A stretch of 32,720 bases of DNA. Source: a bacterium (GTDB taxonomy: Bacteria > AUK180). The stretch covers positions 1 through 32,720 of the forward strand of contig JAUXGM010000005.1 in the NCBI GenBank assembly GCA_030622125.1, in the 5' to 3' direction. Under the pieces are notes generated by a model, which saw only the letters and a program-made list of their open reading frames with translations, searched no databases and was not told the DNA's origin. Below, in pieces: positions 7,224 to 15,656 of the stretch. Position 1 is the stretch's first letter. Every line of letters begins with the position of its first letter. The position numbers were made by a program, and so were the translations under genes.

Positions 7224-8968
7224 TCAATACCGATTTTCACAAAGAATTTCCTTCTTGCCAACGGATAATCTTCATCAGAAGGAGAATTGCCAAAATTTAT
7301 TTTTCCCTTACTGCCAAATAAATTTTTTATACCGAAAGAGGTCTTTAATCTTTTAATATCATATTGAAATAAAATATCTGCTTTATGGATGGGCAATAAC
7401 TTTTTTAATTGATCATTAAAATAGATATTTTTTTCAAGTCCCCTGTAAAGATAATCCATCTTAATTTTCCACTTTTTAACCTGAATTTGCACCGATAATG
7501 TATTGACGAGGTCGGGAAGATAAGTTGCCGGAAATTTTTTAGTTTCATATATGGTGTTTCCATTTATATCCACATCCGTTTTATAATATCTCTCTTGATC
7601 GCCCCAATTCGCCGATATTTTGTCATAGATAGTAACAAAATTGTATTTGAGTTCATAATTCAATGAGATACTGTTGATCTGTGCCTTGTTTATATTTTCC
7701 GCCTGATAATAATAGGTTGAGGGATCTTTCAAAATCCAAACAATCATATTTTTAATATTCTTATAATTATATGAAAGAGAAAATTTATTGATCTTGTATT
7801 TTAAAAAGAGGCTCGTTGCCTCTTCATTTTTCAGATTCTCGTTTCCTCCCATTTCCCAGTAGAGGTCATTTAAGGAAGGTTCTTTCAATCCCCTTGAAAG
7901 ATAGATCAGAACATCGCCGGTTCCAAATTTTCTTTCAAAGAACAAATTTCCCGAAAAGAAAATATCATTGAAAGATGAACTATTCAATTTTAAATTTCCA
8001 CCTATTCCAATAGGAAGATAGGCAGCGCCCAATGAAAATTCCTCTTTTTTTACATTTTTCTCATTATATTTAGTATAACAGATACTAAATTTTTCCGTAA
8101 ACCGCAAGTAATTGCCAAAAATAGTTCTATATAAATTGGAGGCACTGATAAGTTCATAGTCAATATTACTTGTGTAATATGTTCCAAAATATTCGGAAAG
8201 ATATGTTATTTTGCTGTTTTTATAGAAAATATTTCCATTAAGTTTTTTGCCTAATCCGGATAAAATAAACCAGAAATATTTTCCCGTTTGTCGGTTATCG
8301 GGATAGAGGGCATCATCATAAGAACCATCGGCGGGAACAGGTCCCGGCGTACCGAGATCCTCATCGGTATAATTCAGCAGAAAATTTAATAAATCCTTAA
8401 ATTGCATGTTTAATCCGAGATTATTTTTTTTGAAATCCGAATTTTTTCTGCCGCAATCTCCTGATTTTTCCTGAAACATAAGATTTATTTTAAGTTCTTT
8501 ACCTTTTACGGGAATGGTAGTGCAGATATCCCGTTGATTGGTGTCAATATAAAGATAGGAGCTCAATTGCATCTTGATATTATGATCTATTTTTAAATTT
8601 CCACCTATACCTTCTCCTCCAATGATAGATGATGTATCAAATCGATAGTATCGTATACTGTCAAAAAGATAGTCGGGGAAAAGAGAAAGATCAAGGTTTC
8701 CGGTTGTCGGATCATTTAAGACAACGGAATTAAGCATGATCGTTGTGTGAGTTGAAGAAAGTCCGGGTGAATTTAGAAATAGAGCACTTCCTTGATAAAA
8801 TCCATTAGGGATCAAATTGAGTTTAAATGCTTCAATATCATAGAGAGCATCTACCGTTGTAATTGTAAATGTTCGGGTATTATTTCTTGTTCCGATAACA
8901 AGAATTTCAACCGAAAAAATATAACCAGTGGCAAAAAAGAGAAACAGAACAATAATTAGTCGTTTCAT
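7220..8968 (-). CDS. btuB: TonB-dependent outer-membrane receptor (BtuB-like)
   Basis: The protein starts with a signal peptide (MKRLIIVLFLFFATGYIFS) and then a TonB-dependent receptor plug at ~25-135, visible as LIPNGFYQGSALFLNSPGLS and GGEGIGGNLKI. The rest is a beta-barrel rich in alternating aromatic strands, including the conserved LSRGLKEPSLNDLYW (cf. 'FKAPTLxELY' of BtuB) and GGNENLKNEEA. At 582 aa it is close to BtuB size. I cannot see a clear TonB box, and the C-terminus ends FVKIGIE rather than in an aromatic residue. GGAGG five bases before the ATG fixes the start. It is the first gene after the cobalamin riboswitch and couples to btuF by ATGA. TonB/ExbBD are not in the window. A diderm envelope is implied. 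Confidence 0.92.
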   Translation of the reverse strand: MKRLIIVLFLFFATGYIFSVEILVIGTRNNTRTFTITTVDALYDIEAFKLNLIPNGFYQGSALFLNSPGLSSTHTTIMLNSVVLNDPTTGNLDLSLFPDYLFDSIRYYRFDTSSIIGGEGIGGNLKIDHNIKMQLSSYLYIDTNQRDICTTIPVKGKELKINLMFQEKSGDCGRKNSDFKKNNLGLNMQFKDLLNFLLNYTDEDLGTPGPVPADGSYDDALYPDNRQTGKYFWFILSGLGKKLNGNIFYKNSKITYLSEYFGTYYTSNIDYELISASNLYRTIFGNYLRFTEKFSICYTKYNEKNVKKEEFSLGAAYLPIGIGGNLKLNSSSFNDIFFSGNLFFERKFGTGDVLIYLSRGLKEPSLNDLYWEMGGNENLKNEEATSLFLKYKINKFSLSYNYKNIKNMIVWILKDPSTYYYQAENINKAQINSISLNYELKYNFVTIYDKISANWGDQERYYKTDVDINGNTIYETKKFPATYLPDLVNTLSVQIQVKKWKIKMDYLYRGLEKNIYFNDQLKKLLPIHKADILFQYDIKRLKTSFGIKNLFGSKGKINFGNSPSDEDYPLARRKFFVKIGIE

Positions 8969-8994
8969 TGCATCCTCCGTACTAATAATATTTA

Positions 8995-9118
8995 GGTAAA
9001 TATCCTGACTTGAGTATCAAGCCTCGTCCTTCCCTTCCCGGTATCATCCAGTGGTATGAAGGATTTGTAACTCTCACAGTTGCGGGGACAGTTGCGGATT
9101 TTCACCACATTCCTTACC
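8995..9118 (-). promoter_or_regulatory. Cobalamin riboswitch
   Basis: Read on the minus strand, the conserved pieces occur in order: GGTAAGGAATG, GGTGAAAATCCGC, the B12-box-like CCCCGCAACTGTGA, and AAGTCAGGATA. The first GGTAA (9114-9118) can pair with TTACC (8995-8999) as the closing P1 stem. The domain is compact (~124 nt). The ribosome site of btuB follows ~15 nt later, so control by access to that site is likely. Cobalamin binding would repress uptake. Confidence 0.95.
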
Positions 9119-9124
9119 ATTTTT

Positions 9125-9153
9125 ATTATAACAAAAAATATTAAATTTTTCAA
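9125..9153 (-). promoter_or_regulatory. Promoter of the B12 uptake operon
   Basis: On the minus strand: TTGAAA (9148-9153), 17 bp spacer, TATAAT (9125-9130) preceded by TGT, giving an extended -10. Transcription would start at about 9118, exactly at the beginning of the riboswitch. Confidence 0.85.
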
Positions 9154-9172
9154 AATTTTTTAATAAAACCAA

Positions 9173-9192
9173 GAAAATCCTTTTAAATTTTC
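9173..9192 (-). terminator. Weak AT-rich hairpin after fdrA
   Basis: GAAAAT-N8-ATTTTC is followed by TTGGTTTT on the minus strand, directly after the fdrA stop. The stem holds only two GC pairs, so this is a tentative call. The adjacent btu operon has its own promoter a few bases further on. Confidence 0.3.
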
Positions 9193-9194
9193 TT

Positions 9195-10772
9195 TTATTT
9201 ATCTTCCATTAATTTCCGAATTATCGATGCCGAGACTAATGAAGCGTAACTATTTGAATCAAAAACCACCGCACCGGCTTCCACTAAGGTTTCCTTTACT
9301 TTGGTTTTGTTTTGCGGATCCTTATCTGTTCCCGTTATCGTTATGATAATAGTAATATTATATCCATCATTTTTTGCAATTTCCTTTGCCTTTTTTATGA
9401 TAGGGGCAAGCTCTTCTGCCGGTTCCATATTTGAACCGTAACCTAAAACAACATCAAGTAAGATAATTGCAACTTCGGGATCATTTGCCTCTTCTAATAT
9501 TTTTTTATTCCTAAGGGTAAAATCGATCATTGGATGTGGTCTTCCTACTGTAAATTCATCTTCACCGAGATCAATGAATGAATTTTTATGACTTTTCCAG
9601 GAGTCCTTTAACTTATATTTGGGATTTAAAGGAGAATTTCCGTAAACCTCGCCAATGTATTGTCTATGTATCAACATTGCTTCATCACAAAGCGTTCCGC
9701 CCGAAAACAAGCCCCTTACATATTTTTGATCAAGCGTTTTTCCATATGTTTCACTCTCAACAATCCGTTTAATTTCTTCGTTTCTTTTTGCAATATCTCT
9801 TTTAAATTCATTAAGGTCTTTTTTCTGTGATAAAGAACAGGAGATCAATGCCGCTTCTTCAAGTGTTTCTGCATTTATTATTTTTTCACTTTGTATTTTC
9901 TCGGAATTTCCGCCAAGGAAAACGGCAACAACGGGTTTTGAAACATTTGCTTCAATATAATTGACCACATCGGAAACTACCGTATCGGCAGGCGGTTTGG
10001 AAATAAGAGTTATTATCTTCGTTTGCTCATCTTCATTTAATGCCTTAATCCCTTCTAAGAACATTATGCCGCCAATATCTTTTTTTACATCTCTGCCGCC
10101 GGTACCGATTCCCTGAGATATTCCGCAACCATTATTTGAAATAATAGAACTCACCTCTTGCAATCCCGTACCGGATGCTGCAACAAGTCCGATTTCTCCT
10201 CTTTCAACAACATTGGCAAAACCAAGTGGTGTACCATTTATTATTGCTGTTCCACAATCCGGTCCCATTACCAACAATCCATTCTCTCTTCCGAATTTTT
10301 TTAATTCCAGTTCCTTTTCTATAGAAACATTATCCGAAAAAAGCATTATATGAAGTCCTTTTTTTAATGCTTTCATTGCTTCATCTCCCGCATATTTACC
10401 TGCAATAGAGATAATGGCAAGGTTTGCATCCGGCAAAAAATCAAACGCGCCTTCGATACTTTTAGGCAGATATTCTCCCGTTTTAAGCGTTTTATTTTTC
10501 TTTTCTTTTAGAATCTCATCTATTTTTTGAAAGGCATATTCTGCAATATTCTCGGTTTCCGCATTTACCGCTATTAAAAGATCGGAATCAATGGCATCCG
10601 TAAATTCTTTTAAAAGTAACTTAGAGGTTTTTAAAATCGATTTATTTTGTTCGGTTCCCATAACGATGGCAACATCAATAACGCCCTCCATTTTAGTAGC
10701 CTCTTTTGAAACAAGCATCAATGAGACCGAATCGTAGTACTCGCCTTTTTTTATAATACCTTTCGTAAACAT
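9195..10772 (-). CDS. fdrA: FdrA/AllF family protein (oxamate carbamoyltransferase-type subunit)
   Basis: This is a member of the FdrA family (succinyl-CoA synthetase-like fold; 525 aa, normal length). Visible landmarks are KGEYYDSVSLMLVSKEA at the N-terminus, LLVMGPDCGTAIINGTPLGF, GLVAASGTGLQEVSSIIS, GIGTGGRDVKKDIGG, and in the C-terminal half GRPHPMIDFTLRN and ILLDVVLGYGSN. In E. coli, FdrA (AllF) works with AllG (DUF1116) and AllH (DUF2877) to convert oxalurate to oxamate and carbamoyl phosphate in allantoin use. Here it abuts an AllH homologue: the AllH stop and this ATG are adjacent, and GGAGG lies in the last AllH codons. AllG is not in the window, so the exact reaction is uncertain. 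The family assignment is firm; the substrate is inference. Confidence 0.88.
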   Translation of the reverse strand: MFTKGIIKKGEYYDSVSLMLVSKEATKMEGVIDVAIVMGTEQNKSILKTSKLLLKEFTDAIDSDLLIAVNAETENIAEYAFQKIDEILKEKKNKTLKTGEYLPKSIEGAFDFLPDANLAIISIAGKYAGDEAMKALKKGLHIMLFSDNVSIEKELELKKFGRENGLLVMGPDCGTAIINGTPLGFANVVERGEIGLVAASGTGLQEVSSIISNNGCGISQGIGTGGRDVKKDIGGIMFLEGIKALNEDEQTKIITLISKPPADTVVSDVVNYIEANVSKPVVAVFLGGNSEKIQSEKIINAETLEEAALISCSLSQKKDLNEFKRDIAKRNEEIKRIVESETYGKTLDQKYVRGLFSGGTLCDEAMLIHRQYIGEVYGNSPLNPKYKLKDSWKSHKNSFIDLGEDEFTVGRPHPMIDFTLRNKKILEEANDPEVAIILLDVVLGYGSNMEPAEELAPIIKKAKEIAKNDGYNITIIITITGTDKDPQNKTKVKETLVEAGAVVFDSNSYASLVSASIIRKLMEDK

Positions 10773-11621
10773 TCAATCCTCCAAATCAAATAATTTCTGC
10801 ATTGTAATTATGAAACCCGTCAATATATCCGCACCTGATGTTTCCCCGATATTTAAATAATTCATAATCGCTACATTAATATCTTTGTTTTCCGTAAATG
10901 CAATGAATAAATTTTTAAATTTCATATAATATCTTCCGATATATGAATAATAAAGAAATGTTTTTGAAATAATGTTCGTTTTATTTGATGTTTTATAGAG
11001 AGATTTTCGAATATCAAAAGTAGATTTTCCGGTAATTTTTTCATAGACACCTAATCCCAATAAAATACCATTGATAAGATCATCTCCTTGGGGCGTCAAT
11101 CCTATGCCTGTCCCCGATAATTTTATACCGTTTTTAAATTCACTTGCCAAAAGATCATTCGTTCCCTTTTTCAGATATTGCATTAAATTTCTTTTGAACG
11201 GAGAATTAAAATTTCTCTCTTTAAGACTGTCTAAAAGAAAGATAGCACTTATCGGATTTCCTTTTTTAATAATCATTTTTTTTAAGATCTTAATATTTTT
11301 TATAAATATGCTTCTATCAAAAGAAATATTCGGCAAGCGATCATCATAATAATTTAGCTCCTCCTGAAAATATTCATAGTCATTTATACAAACGCTATGA
11401 TCCCTAATAATTAAAGTCATATTGTTAAAATCTTTTATATCATCAACTACAATATTATTGGGACCTCCACCGATCTTGTTTGATACGATTGAAATTAAAT
11501 GGTCGTCTTCATCAATGAAATTGATAACATTTGTAAAAAGAGATTGAATTATCAGCTCCCGCTTTTTTAACAAGATATCTTTACCAACAGAAATAATTGT
11601 AGGACTAATTTTTAACTTCAT
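10773..11621 (-). CDS. allH: DUF2877 protein (AllH-like)
   Basis: A 282 aa protein of the DUF2877 family. The diagnostic stretch is GTGIGLTPQGDDLINGILLG at ~172-191, with LTGFIITM near the C-terminus. In E. coli the homologue YlbF (AllH) is part of the oxamate carbamoyltransferase with FdrA/AllF and AllG. Here it is the first gene of a two-gene operon with fdrA. It has a strong promoter but no ribosome site: the base run before the ATG is TTTTAAATTAAA, and the predicted transcription start is only ~8 nt upstream, so translation should be near-leaderless. A MITE-like element lies immediately upstream of the promoter and separates this pair from mdcA and the nitrilase gene. Confidence 0.82.
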   Translation of the reverse strand: MKLKISPTIISVGKDILLKKRELIIQSLFTNVINFIDEDDHLISIVSNKIGGGPNNIVVDDIKDFNNMTLIIRDHSVCINDYEYFQEELNYYDDRLPNISFDRSIFIKNIKILKKMIIKKGNPISAIFLLDSLKERNFNSPFKRNLMQYLKKGTNDLLASEFKNGIKLSGTGIGLTPQGDDLINGILLGLGVYEKITGKSTFDIRKSLYKTSNKTNIISKTFLYYSYIGRYYMKFKNLFIAFTENKDINVAIMNYLNIGETSGADILTGFIITMQKLFDLED

Positions 11622-11635
11622 TTTAATTTAAAATA

Positions 11636-11664
11636 ATTATAGCAAAATCCTTAATTTCAGTCAA
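11636..11664 (-). promoter_or_regulatory. Promoter of the allH-fdrA operon
   Basis: On the minus strand: TTGACT (11659-11664), 17 bp spacer, TATAAT (11636-11641) with TGC before it. The expected start is ~11629, eight nucleotides before the allH ATG. Confidence 0.8.
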
Positions 11665-11677
11665 ATATTTTTTTTTG

Positions 11678-11870
11678 GGGACGGTGGTTAGTTTGATTAG
11701 TTTACTTACATATTACTATGTATTCTTTTTCGCCATATTTCTTTTATCATTGGGAAGTATTACTTTAACGGTTTTAAGAATTGTTTTTGTGATTTTTTTG
11801 TTAAAATCCTAATTTCTGATATATAGGCATATAAAAGTTTAATAAGTTAATGTAAACTAACCACCGTCCC
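11678..11870. mobile_element. MITE-like element with 17 bp terminal inverted repeats
   Basis: GGGACGGTGGTTAGTTT (11678-11694) and its exact complement AAACTAACCACCGTCCC (11854-11870) bound 193 bp that encode nothing of their own. Similarity between the arms weakens beyond 17 bp. I see no clear target-site duplication. GGGGACGG motifs like its ends occur singly at 2194, 4691 and 24116. The right end lies inside the DUF212 gene and supplies its last codons and stop. Confidence 0.75.
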
Positions 11871-12311
11871 TATTAAAAGAGCTGTAAATATTCCAACGAA
11901 CATTCCAATTATGACTTGAAAGCTTGTATGTCCAAGTAATTCTTTAAATCTCCCTGGAATAAGTTTTTTATCTTTAAAAAATTCATCCATCATCTTATTA
12001 AGAATACGTGCTTGCATTCCAACGGCTCTTCGCACACTTTGAGCATCAAACATAACGATAAACGCAAATATACACGAAATAGCAAATAAACCGCTACCAA
12101 ATCCATAATATAATCCTATAGATGTTGCCAATCCGCTTACAATCGCAGAATGTGCAGAAGGCATGCCGCCGGTTGATAGATAAATATGAAAATCAAATTT
12201 TTTATTTTTAATAACCAATACAATTAGCTTTATTGTTTGTGCAACTAACCATGAGAATATTGCTGCAATAATTGGAATATTAAGATACCATTTTTCATTA
12301 ATACAGTTCAT
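11847..12311 (-). CDS. Divergent PAP2 family (DUF212) membrane protein
   Basis: A 154 aa membrane protein of the DUF212 / divergent PAP2 phosphatase family. It has the phosphatase-like motif GGMPSAHSAIVSGLA, then GLFAISCIFAFIVMFDAQSVRRAVGMQA and LLGHTSFQVIIGMFVG. Three or four membrane helices are expected. A longer frame to 12410 exists, but it would overlap mdcA by ~100 bp. Starting at the ATG at 12311 gives the normal family length and puts the start one base after the mdcA stop (TAAAATG), which fits translational coupling. The substrate is unknown; the family is linked to lipid or pyrophosphate dephosphorylation. The last residues (GTVVSLH) and the stop come from the MITE-like element, so the native C-terminus has been replaced. 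Confidence 0.8.
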   Translation of the reverse strand: MNCINEKWYLNIPIIAAIFSWLVAQTIKLIVLVIKNKKFDFHIYLSTGGMPSAHSAIVSGLATSIGLYYGFGSGLFAISCIFAFIVMFDAQSVRRAVGMQARILNKMMDEFFKDKKLIPGRFKELLGHTSFQVIIGMFVGIFTALLIGTVVSLH

Positions 12312-12312
12312 T

Positions 12313-13938
12313 TTATAAAATCGGTGGTCTATATAGTCCATTTGAAATTTTTTCAAGATCCTTAACGGATTTCGCAGCAAGTAATTTTTTATTTGCCCTT
12401 TTAATATCAATACCTAAATCTTCGGGTGTTTGTATCAGCTTTTTCTTTCTCAAGTGCAATATCTCTTTTTCGGAGATGGTTTTCCCAACTTCCGTATCAC
12501 CTGCAATACCGGCAACTACCTTCATTCTTGTTTCAATATTCATACATTTATGTAGATAGCCAATACCTTTTTCCGTAACAATATGCGTTATCTGATCACC
12601 TGAAATCATTATGGGTGGAACACGAAAAAAACCTTCTCTGCATAGATCCATTGCATCAAGTTGATTTTTAAAAACAGGAATTCCCTTTTTCTCACTTACT
12701 GTGGGAGTGATCTGAACCACAAGTTTTCGACCGTATATAACATCATTTTCTTTATGTCCAGCCATTTTAAAGGTTTTAGTATAATGCCTCCTCCCGGGAG
12801 GAGTAGAACCTAAATTCGGAGCACCACCGAAACCGGCGATCATTCCTTTAATAGCGGTTGAGCTGTTTCCATATTTATCTATTTGCAATGTTGCACCGAT
12901 AAAAAGATCAATGGCATATAAACCGGCAGTGTGTGCATTACTTCTACTTGACCTCATTGTTCCGTCAGGTCCAAGACTAAAAATATCGCCTCTCGCCTTG
13001 ATATACTTTTCCATACCGGGTTCACTTCCAAAGGAATAAATATGTTTAACAAATCCTGCTTCAATGGCGGGTATCATTGTCGGGTGAGGGTTCAATGCCC
13101 AATGAGTGCAATATTTTCCTTTCATACCAAGTTCTTCGCCATAAGTAGGTAACAGCAATTCAATTGCAGCTGTCGGATAACCGATGCCATGATTCAATGT
13201 TTTTACTGCATACTTTTTATAGATACCCTTTAATACCATCATTGCCATCAATACCTGTTTATCGGTGATATTTGCAGGATCTCTTGTAAAAAGCGGTTTT
13301 ACATAACAATCCTTTCCTGTTTCAATAATGAAATCTACCCAATCACCGGGAATATCCACTCTTGGTAATTTATCTACCTTTTTTTTAACCTGTGCAATTA
13401 CAATCCCGCCGTTAAATTTTGTTGCCTCCGTGATTATGGGTGTTTCTTCGGTATTAAAACCCGTATAAAGATTGCCTTTCTCGTCTCCATATTCGGCGGC
13501 AATTAAACTTACATTAGGATATAGATCTATAAAGTATCTTCCAAAAAGTTCCAAATATGTATGAATCGCACCGATCTCAACCTTTTTTTCTTTTACAATA
13601 TTATACAATTGTTTCGCCTGTGGTCCGGAAAACGCAAAATCCAATTTTTTCGCAATCCCTTTTTCAAATAATTCAATATGTTCGGGTAAAACTATGGAGG
13701 ATTGAACCATATGCAGGTTATTTATTTTTTTAGGATCAATTTTTACAATTTTTTTTGCAAGATAATCCGCTTGTTTTTGATTGTTGCCTTCAAGGCATAC
13801 CCTATCTTTTGATTTTATAACACTTTCAAAAAGATTAATTGTATCGGAACTTTTCACATATTTTGTTTTACCATCGGTTAATTTGTTCCCCTTTTTCAAT
13901 CTTTTTTCATAATTGGTTTTTCTTTTATCAAATTTCAT
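12313..13938 (-). CDS. mdcA: MdcA-type acyl-CoA/acyl-ACP transferase (malonate decarboxylase alpha-like)
   Basis: This 541 aa protein matches the alpha subunit of malonate decarboxylase along its length: RVCLEGNNQKQADYLAKK, LHMVQSSIVLPEHIELFEKG, GAIHTYLELFGRYFIDLYP, ALNPHPTMIPAIEAGF, GNSSTAIKGMIAGFGGAPN, and the end KSVKDLEKISNGLYRPP. In the decarboxylase, MdcA swaps acetate for malonate on the carrier protein as a CoA-transferase-type enzyme. None of mdcB, C, D, E or G is present nearby, so this is an orphan and may act as a stand-alone CoA-transferase. It overlaps the nitrilase gene upstream as ATGA, with AAAGGA before the ATG, and is followed after one base by the DUF212 gene. The family is certain; the substrate is not. 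Confidence 0.88.
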   Translation of the reverse strand: MKFDKRKTNYEKRLKKGNKLTDGKTKYVKSSDTINLFESVIKSKDRVCLEGNNQKQADYLAKKIVKIDPKKINNLHMVQSSIVLPEHIELFEKGIAKKLDFAFSGPQAKQLYNIVKEKKVEIGAIHTYLELFGRYFIDLYPNVSLIAAEYGDEKGNLYTGFNTEETPIITEATKFNGGIVIAQVKKKVDKLPRVDIPGDWVDFIIETGKDCYVKPLFTRDPANITDKQVLMAMMVLKGIYKKYAVKTLNHGIGYPTAAIELLLPTYGEELGMKGKYCTHWALNPHPTMIPAIEAGFVKHIYSFGSEPGMEKYIKARGDIFSLGPDGTMRSSRSNAHTAGLYAIDLFIGATLQIDKYGNSSTAIKGMIAGFGGAPNLGSTPPGRRHYTKTFKMAGHKENDVIYGRKLVVQITPTVSEKKGIPVFKNQLDAMDLCREGFFRVPPIMISGDQITHIVTEKGIGYLHKCMNIETRMKVVAGIAGDTEVGKTISEKEILHLRKKKLIQTPEDLGIDIKRANKKLLAAKSVKDLEKISNGLYRPPIL

Positions 13939-14834
13939 TTTTTCTTTCCTTTAATTCTTCTATACGGTTCAAAACCACTCTTTGCATCAAGTGTGAGATA
14001 GTCTTTGTATGATTTAACATTTCTATCTTCCAAATGATCAAATAGCATTGGAGAATTTGAACCGAATGTAATTTTTTTTATCGGATCGGGATCAAGTTCT
14101 GCAAAAATGATCTCCTCTGTCCCTCTTCCAAGAGCCAATACCCGAGCAATCGGTGAAACGATCATTGAATGTCCAAAAAAATAATTATTTGCTGCATCCG
14201 GTCCAATGGAATTTACTGCAACAATATAGGTATGATTATCATAAGCTCTCGCCTTATTTGTCATCTCCCAAATATCATAACTTCTAAGTAAAGCGGAAGG
14301 TCTAACAATGATCTCAGCACCTTGGACAGCAAGAATCCTTGCAACCTCAGGGAAATCACCATCATAACATATCATCATTCCGATCTTCCCGAATTCCGTT
14401 TCGATTATATTGTATTTATCTCCCGGAGTGGTCCATCCGCCTTCTTTTGTGATCCTCTCTGTGGGGAAAAGATGTGTCTTTCTGTAAACTCCCGCAATTT
14501 CACCATTGGGATCAATTAGAAATGCACTGTTGTAGATAATATTTTTTTCTTTTGACTTTTCATAACTTGGTATTACCGTGTATGTATTTTGCTCTTTACT
14601 TAACTTCATAATTGGTTTTAAAGCATCTTCGATCGAATCCGGTAAAAATTTATAAAATTCAGATAATTTCATTCCCGGTGAAAATCCCGTCGTAACCGTT
14701 TCCGGAAAGATTACTAATCTTGCATTTGTTTCCTCCACTGCTTTCTTGCACCAGTAACATACCTTTTCAACATTTTTTTCAATATTATTCGGTGTAACGG
14801 AAATTTGAACACCCGCAACTATAACTCTTTTCAT
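13935..14834 (-). CDS. Carbon-nitrogen hydrolase (nitrilase superfamily)
   Basis: A cytoplasmic amidase of the nitrilase superfamily with the catalytic triad E45 (FPET), K119 (YRKTH) and C156 (MICYDGDFPE). At 299 aa it is close to normal length. It hydrolyses a C-N bond in an amide, carbamoyl or nitrile; CYDGDFPE favours an amidase or carbamoyl-amidase over a true nitrilase. GGAGG lies ~8 bases before the ATG. It begins 19 bp after the methyltransferase gene and overlaps mdcA by ATGA, so nitrilase and MdcA are produced together. With FdrA and AllH nearby, a role in breakdown of a ureido or amide acid is a reasonable inference, but the substrate cannot be read from sequence. Confidence 0.88.
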   Translation of the reverse strand: MKRVIVAGVQISVTPNNIEKNVEKVCYWCKKAVEETNARLVIFPETVTTGFSPGMKLSEFYKFLPDSIEDALKPIMKLSKEQNTYTVIPSYEKSKEKNIIYNSAFLIDPNGEIAGVYRKTHLFPTERITKEGGWTTPGDKYNIIETEFGKIGMMICYDGDFPEVARILAVQGAEIIVRPSALLRSYDIWEMTNKARAYDNHTYIVAVNSIGPDAANNYFFGHSMIVSPIARVLALGRGTEEIIFAELDPDPIKKITFGSNSPMLFDHLEDRNVKSYKDYLTLDAKSGFEPYRRIKGKKK

Positions 14835-14853
14835 TTATTGGTCATCCTCCATA

Positions 14854-15654
14854 TTAAACTCCAAGATTATCAAATAATGTTCCTTGTCTTTTGTTTTTAG
14901 CTGTTATATCTTTTTTAATCTCGGTAATGTTATTATCCAATCTCTTTAATATAAGATTATAATATTCTTCTGAAATTTCCATTGTTATAAAATGCCTTTT
15001 TAATTTTTTAGCAACCGATGCTGTTGTTCCTGTTCCTCCAAAAGGATCCAAGATGATATCTTTTTCATCAGAACTTGCACTGATTATTCTTTCTAAAAGA
15101 GCTTCGGGCATTTGGCAGGGATGATTTCCCAATCGTTCTTTAAATGTTCCACAAACTCTTGAAAATTGCCAAACATCATCCGGAATTTTTCCAAGGGGAT
15201 TTGCTCTTTTATCATTATAAATAAGTTGTCTTGCAGATGGAATTCGTATTTGTTTGTCATTAAATGTAAATTGTTTTTTATCTTTTGTAAAATAAAAAAT
15301 ATGTGTATGTACCCGATTAAATTTTTTCCTTTGATTTTGTCCAAAAGTATAATACCATATAATCCAATTTCTAAAATAGAACTCCAATTTTTTTAAAATT
15401 AAATTTATTTCCGCTGCGAATTCATCACCGATTGCAATATAGATTGCTCCGTTTTTTTTAAGTAATCTATAAGATTCTTTTATCCATTTCTCTGACCAAT
15501 TATAATATTCTTCATAAGGCATCTTATCATTGTGAACATCATATTTTATTCCTATATTAAAAGGCGGATCAGCAAATATTAAATCTATGGAATTATTCGG
15601 GAATTCCTTCATAATTTCTATACAATCACCTAAATACACTTTATTTAATTCCAT
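14854..15654 (-). CDS. DNA amino-methyltransferase (beta class), partner of the HinP1I-like nuclease
   Basis: A type II DNA methyltransferase with motifs in beta-class order: the catalytic DPPF (in LIFADPPFNIG) near the N-terminus and the S-adenosylmethionine motif DPFGGTGTTASVAKKL near the C-terminus. DPPF predicts N6-adenine, or less likely N4-cytosine, methylation. I start at the ATG at 15654 (266 aa), because AGGAG lies seven bases before it and the homologous region starts at once (MELNKVYLGDC). An in-frame ATG at 15684 would lie inside the nuclease gene. Start and nuclease stop are two bases apart (TAATAATG), so the two are co-translated. It should protect the host at the site cut by the neighbouring nuclease. 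Confidence 0.9.
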   Translation of the reverse strand: MELNKVYLGDCIEIMKEFPNNSIDLIFADPPFNIGIKYDVHNDKMPYEEYYNWSEKWIKESYRLLKKNGAIYIAIGDEFAAEINLILKKLEFYFRNWIIWYYTFGQNQRKKFNRVHTHIFYFTKDKKQFTFNDKQIRIPSARQLIYNDKRANPLGKIPDDVWQFSRVCGTFKERLGNHPCQMPEALLERIISASSDEKDIILDPFGGTGTTASVAKKLKRHFITMEISEEYYNLILKRLDNNITEIKKDITAKNKRQGTLFDNLGV

Positions 15655-15656
15655 TA

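Noticed and set aside
12312-12410. Longer N-terminus for the DUF212 protein starting at 12410
   Set aside because: It would overlap mdcA by ~100 bp and adds residues not typical of the family; the ATG at 12311 follows the mdcA stop by one base.
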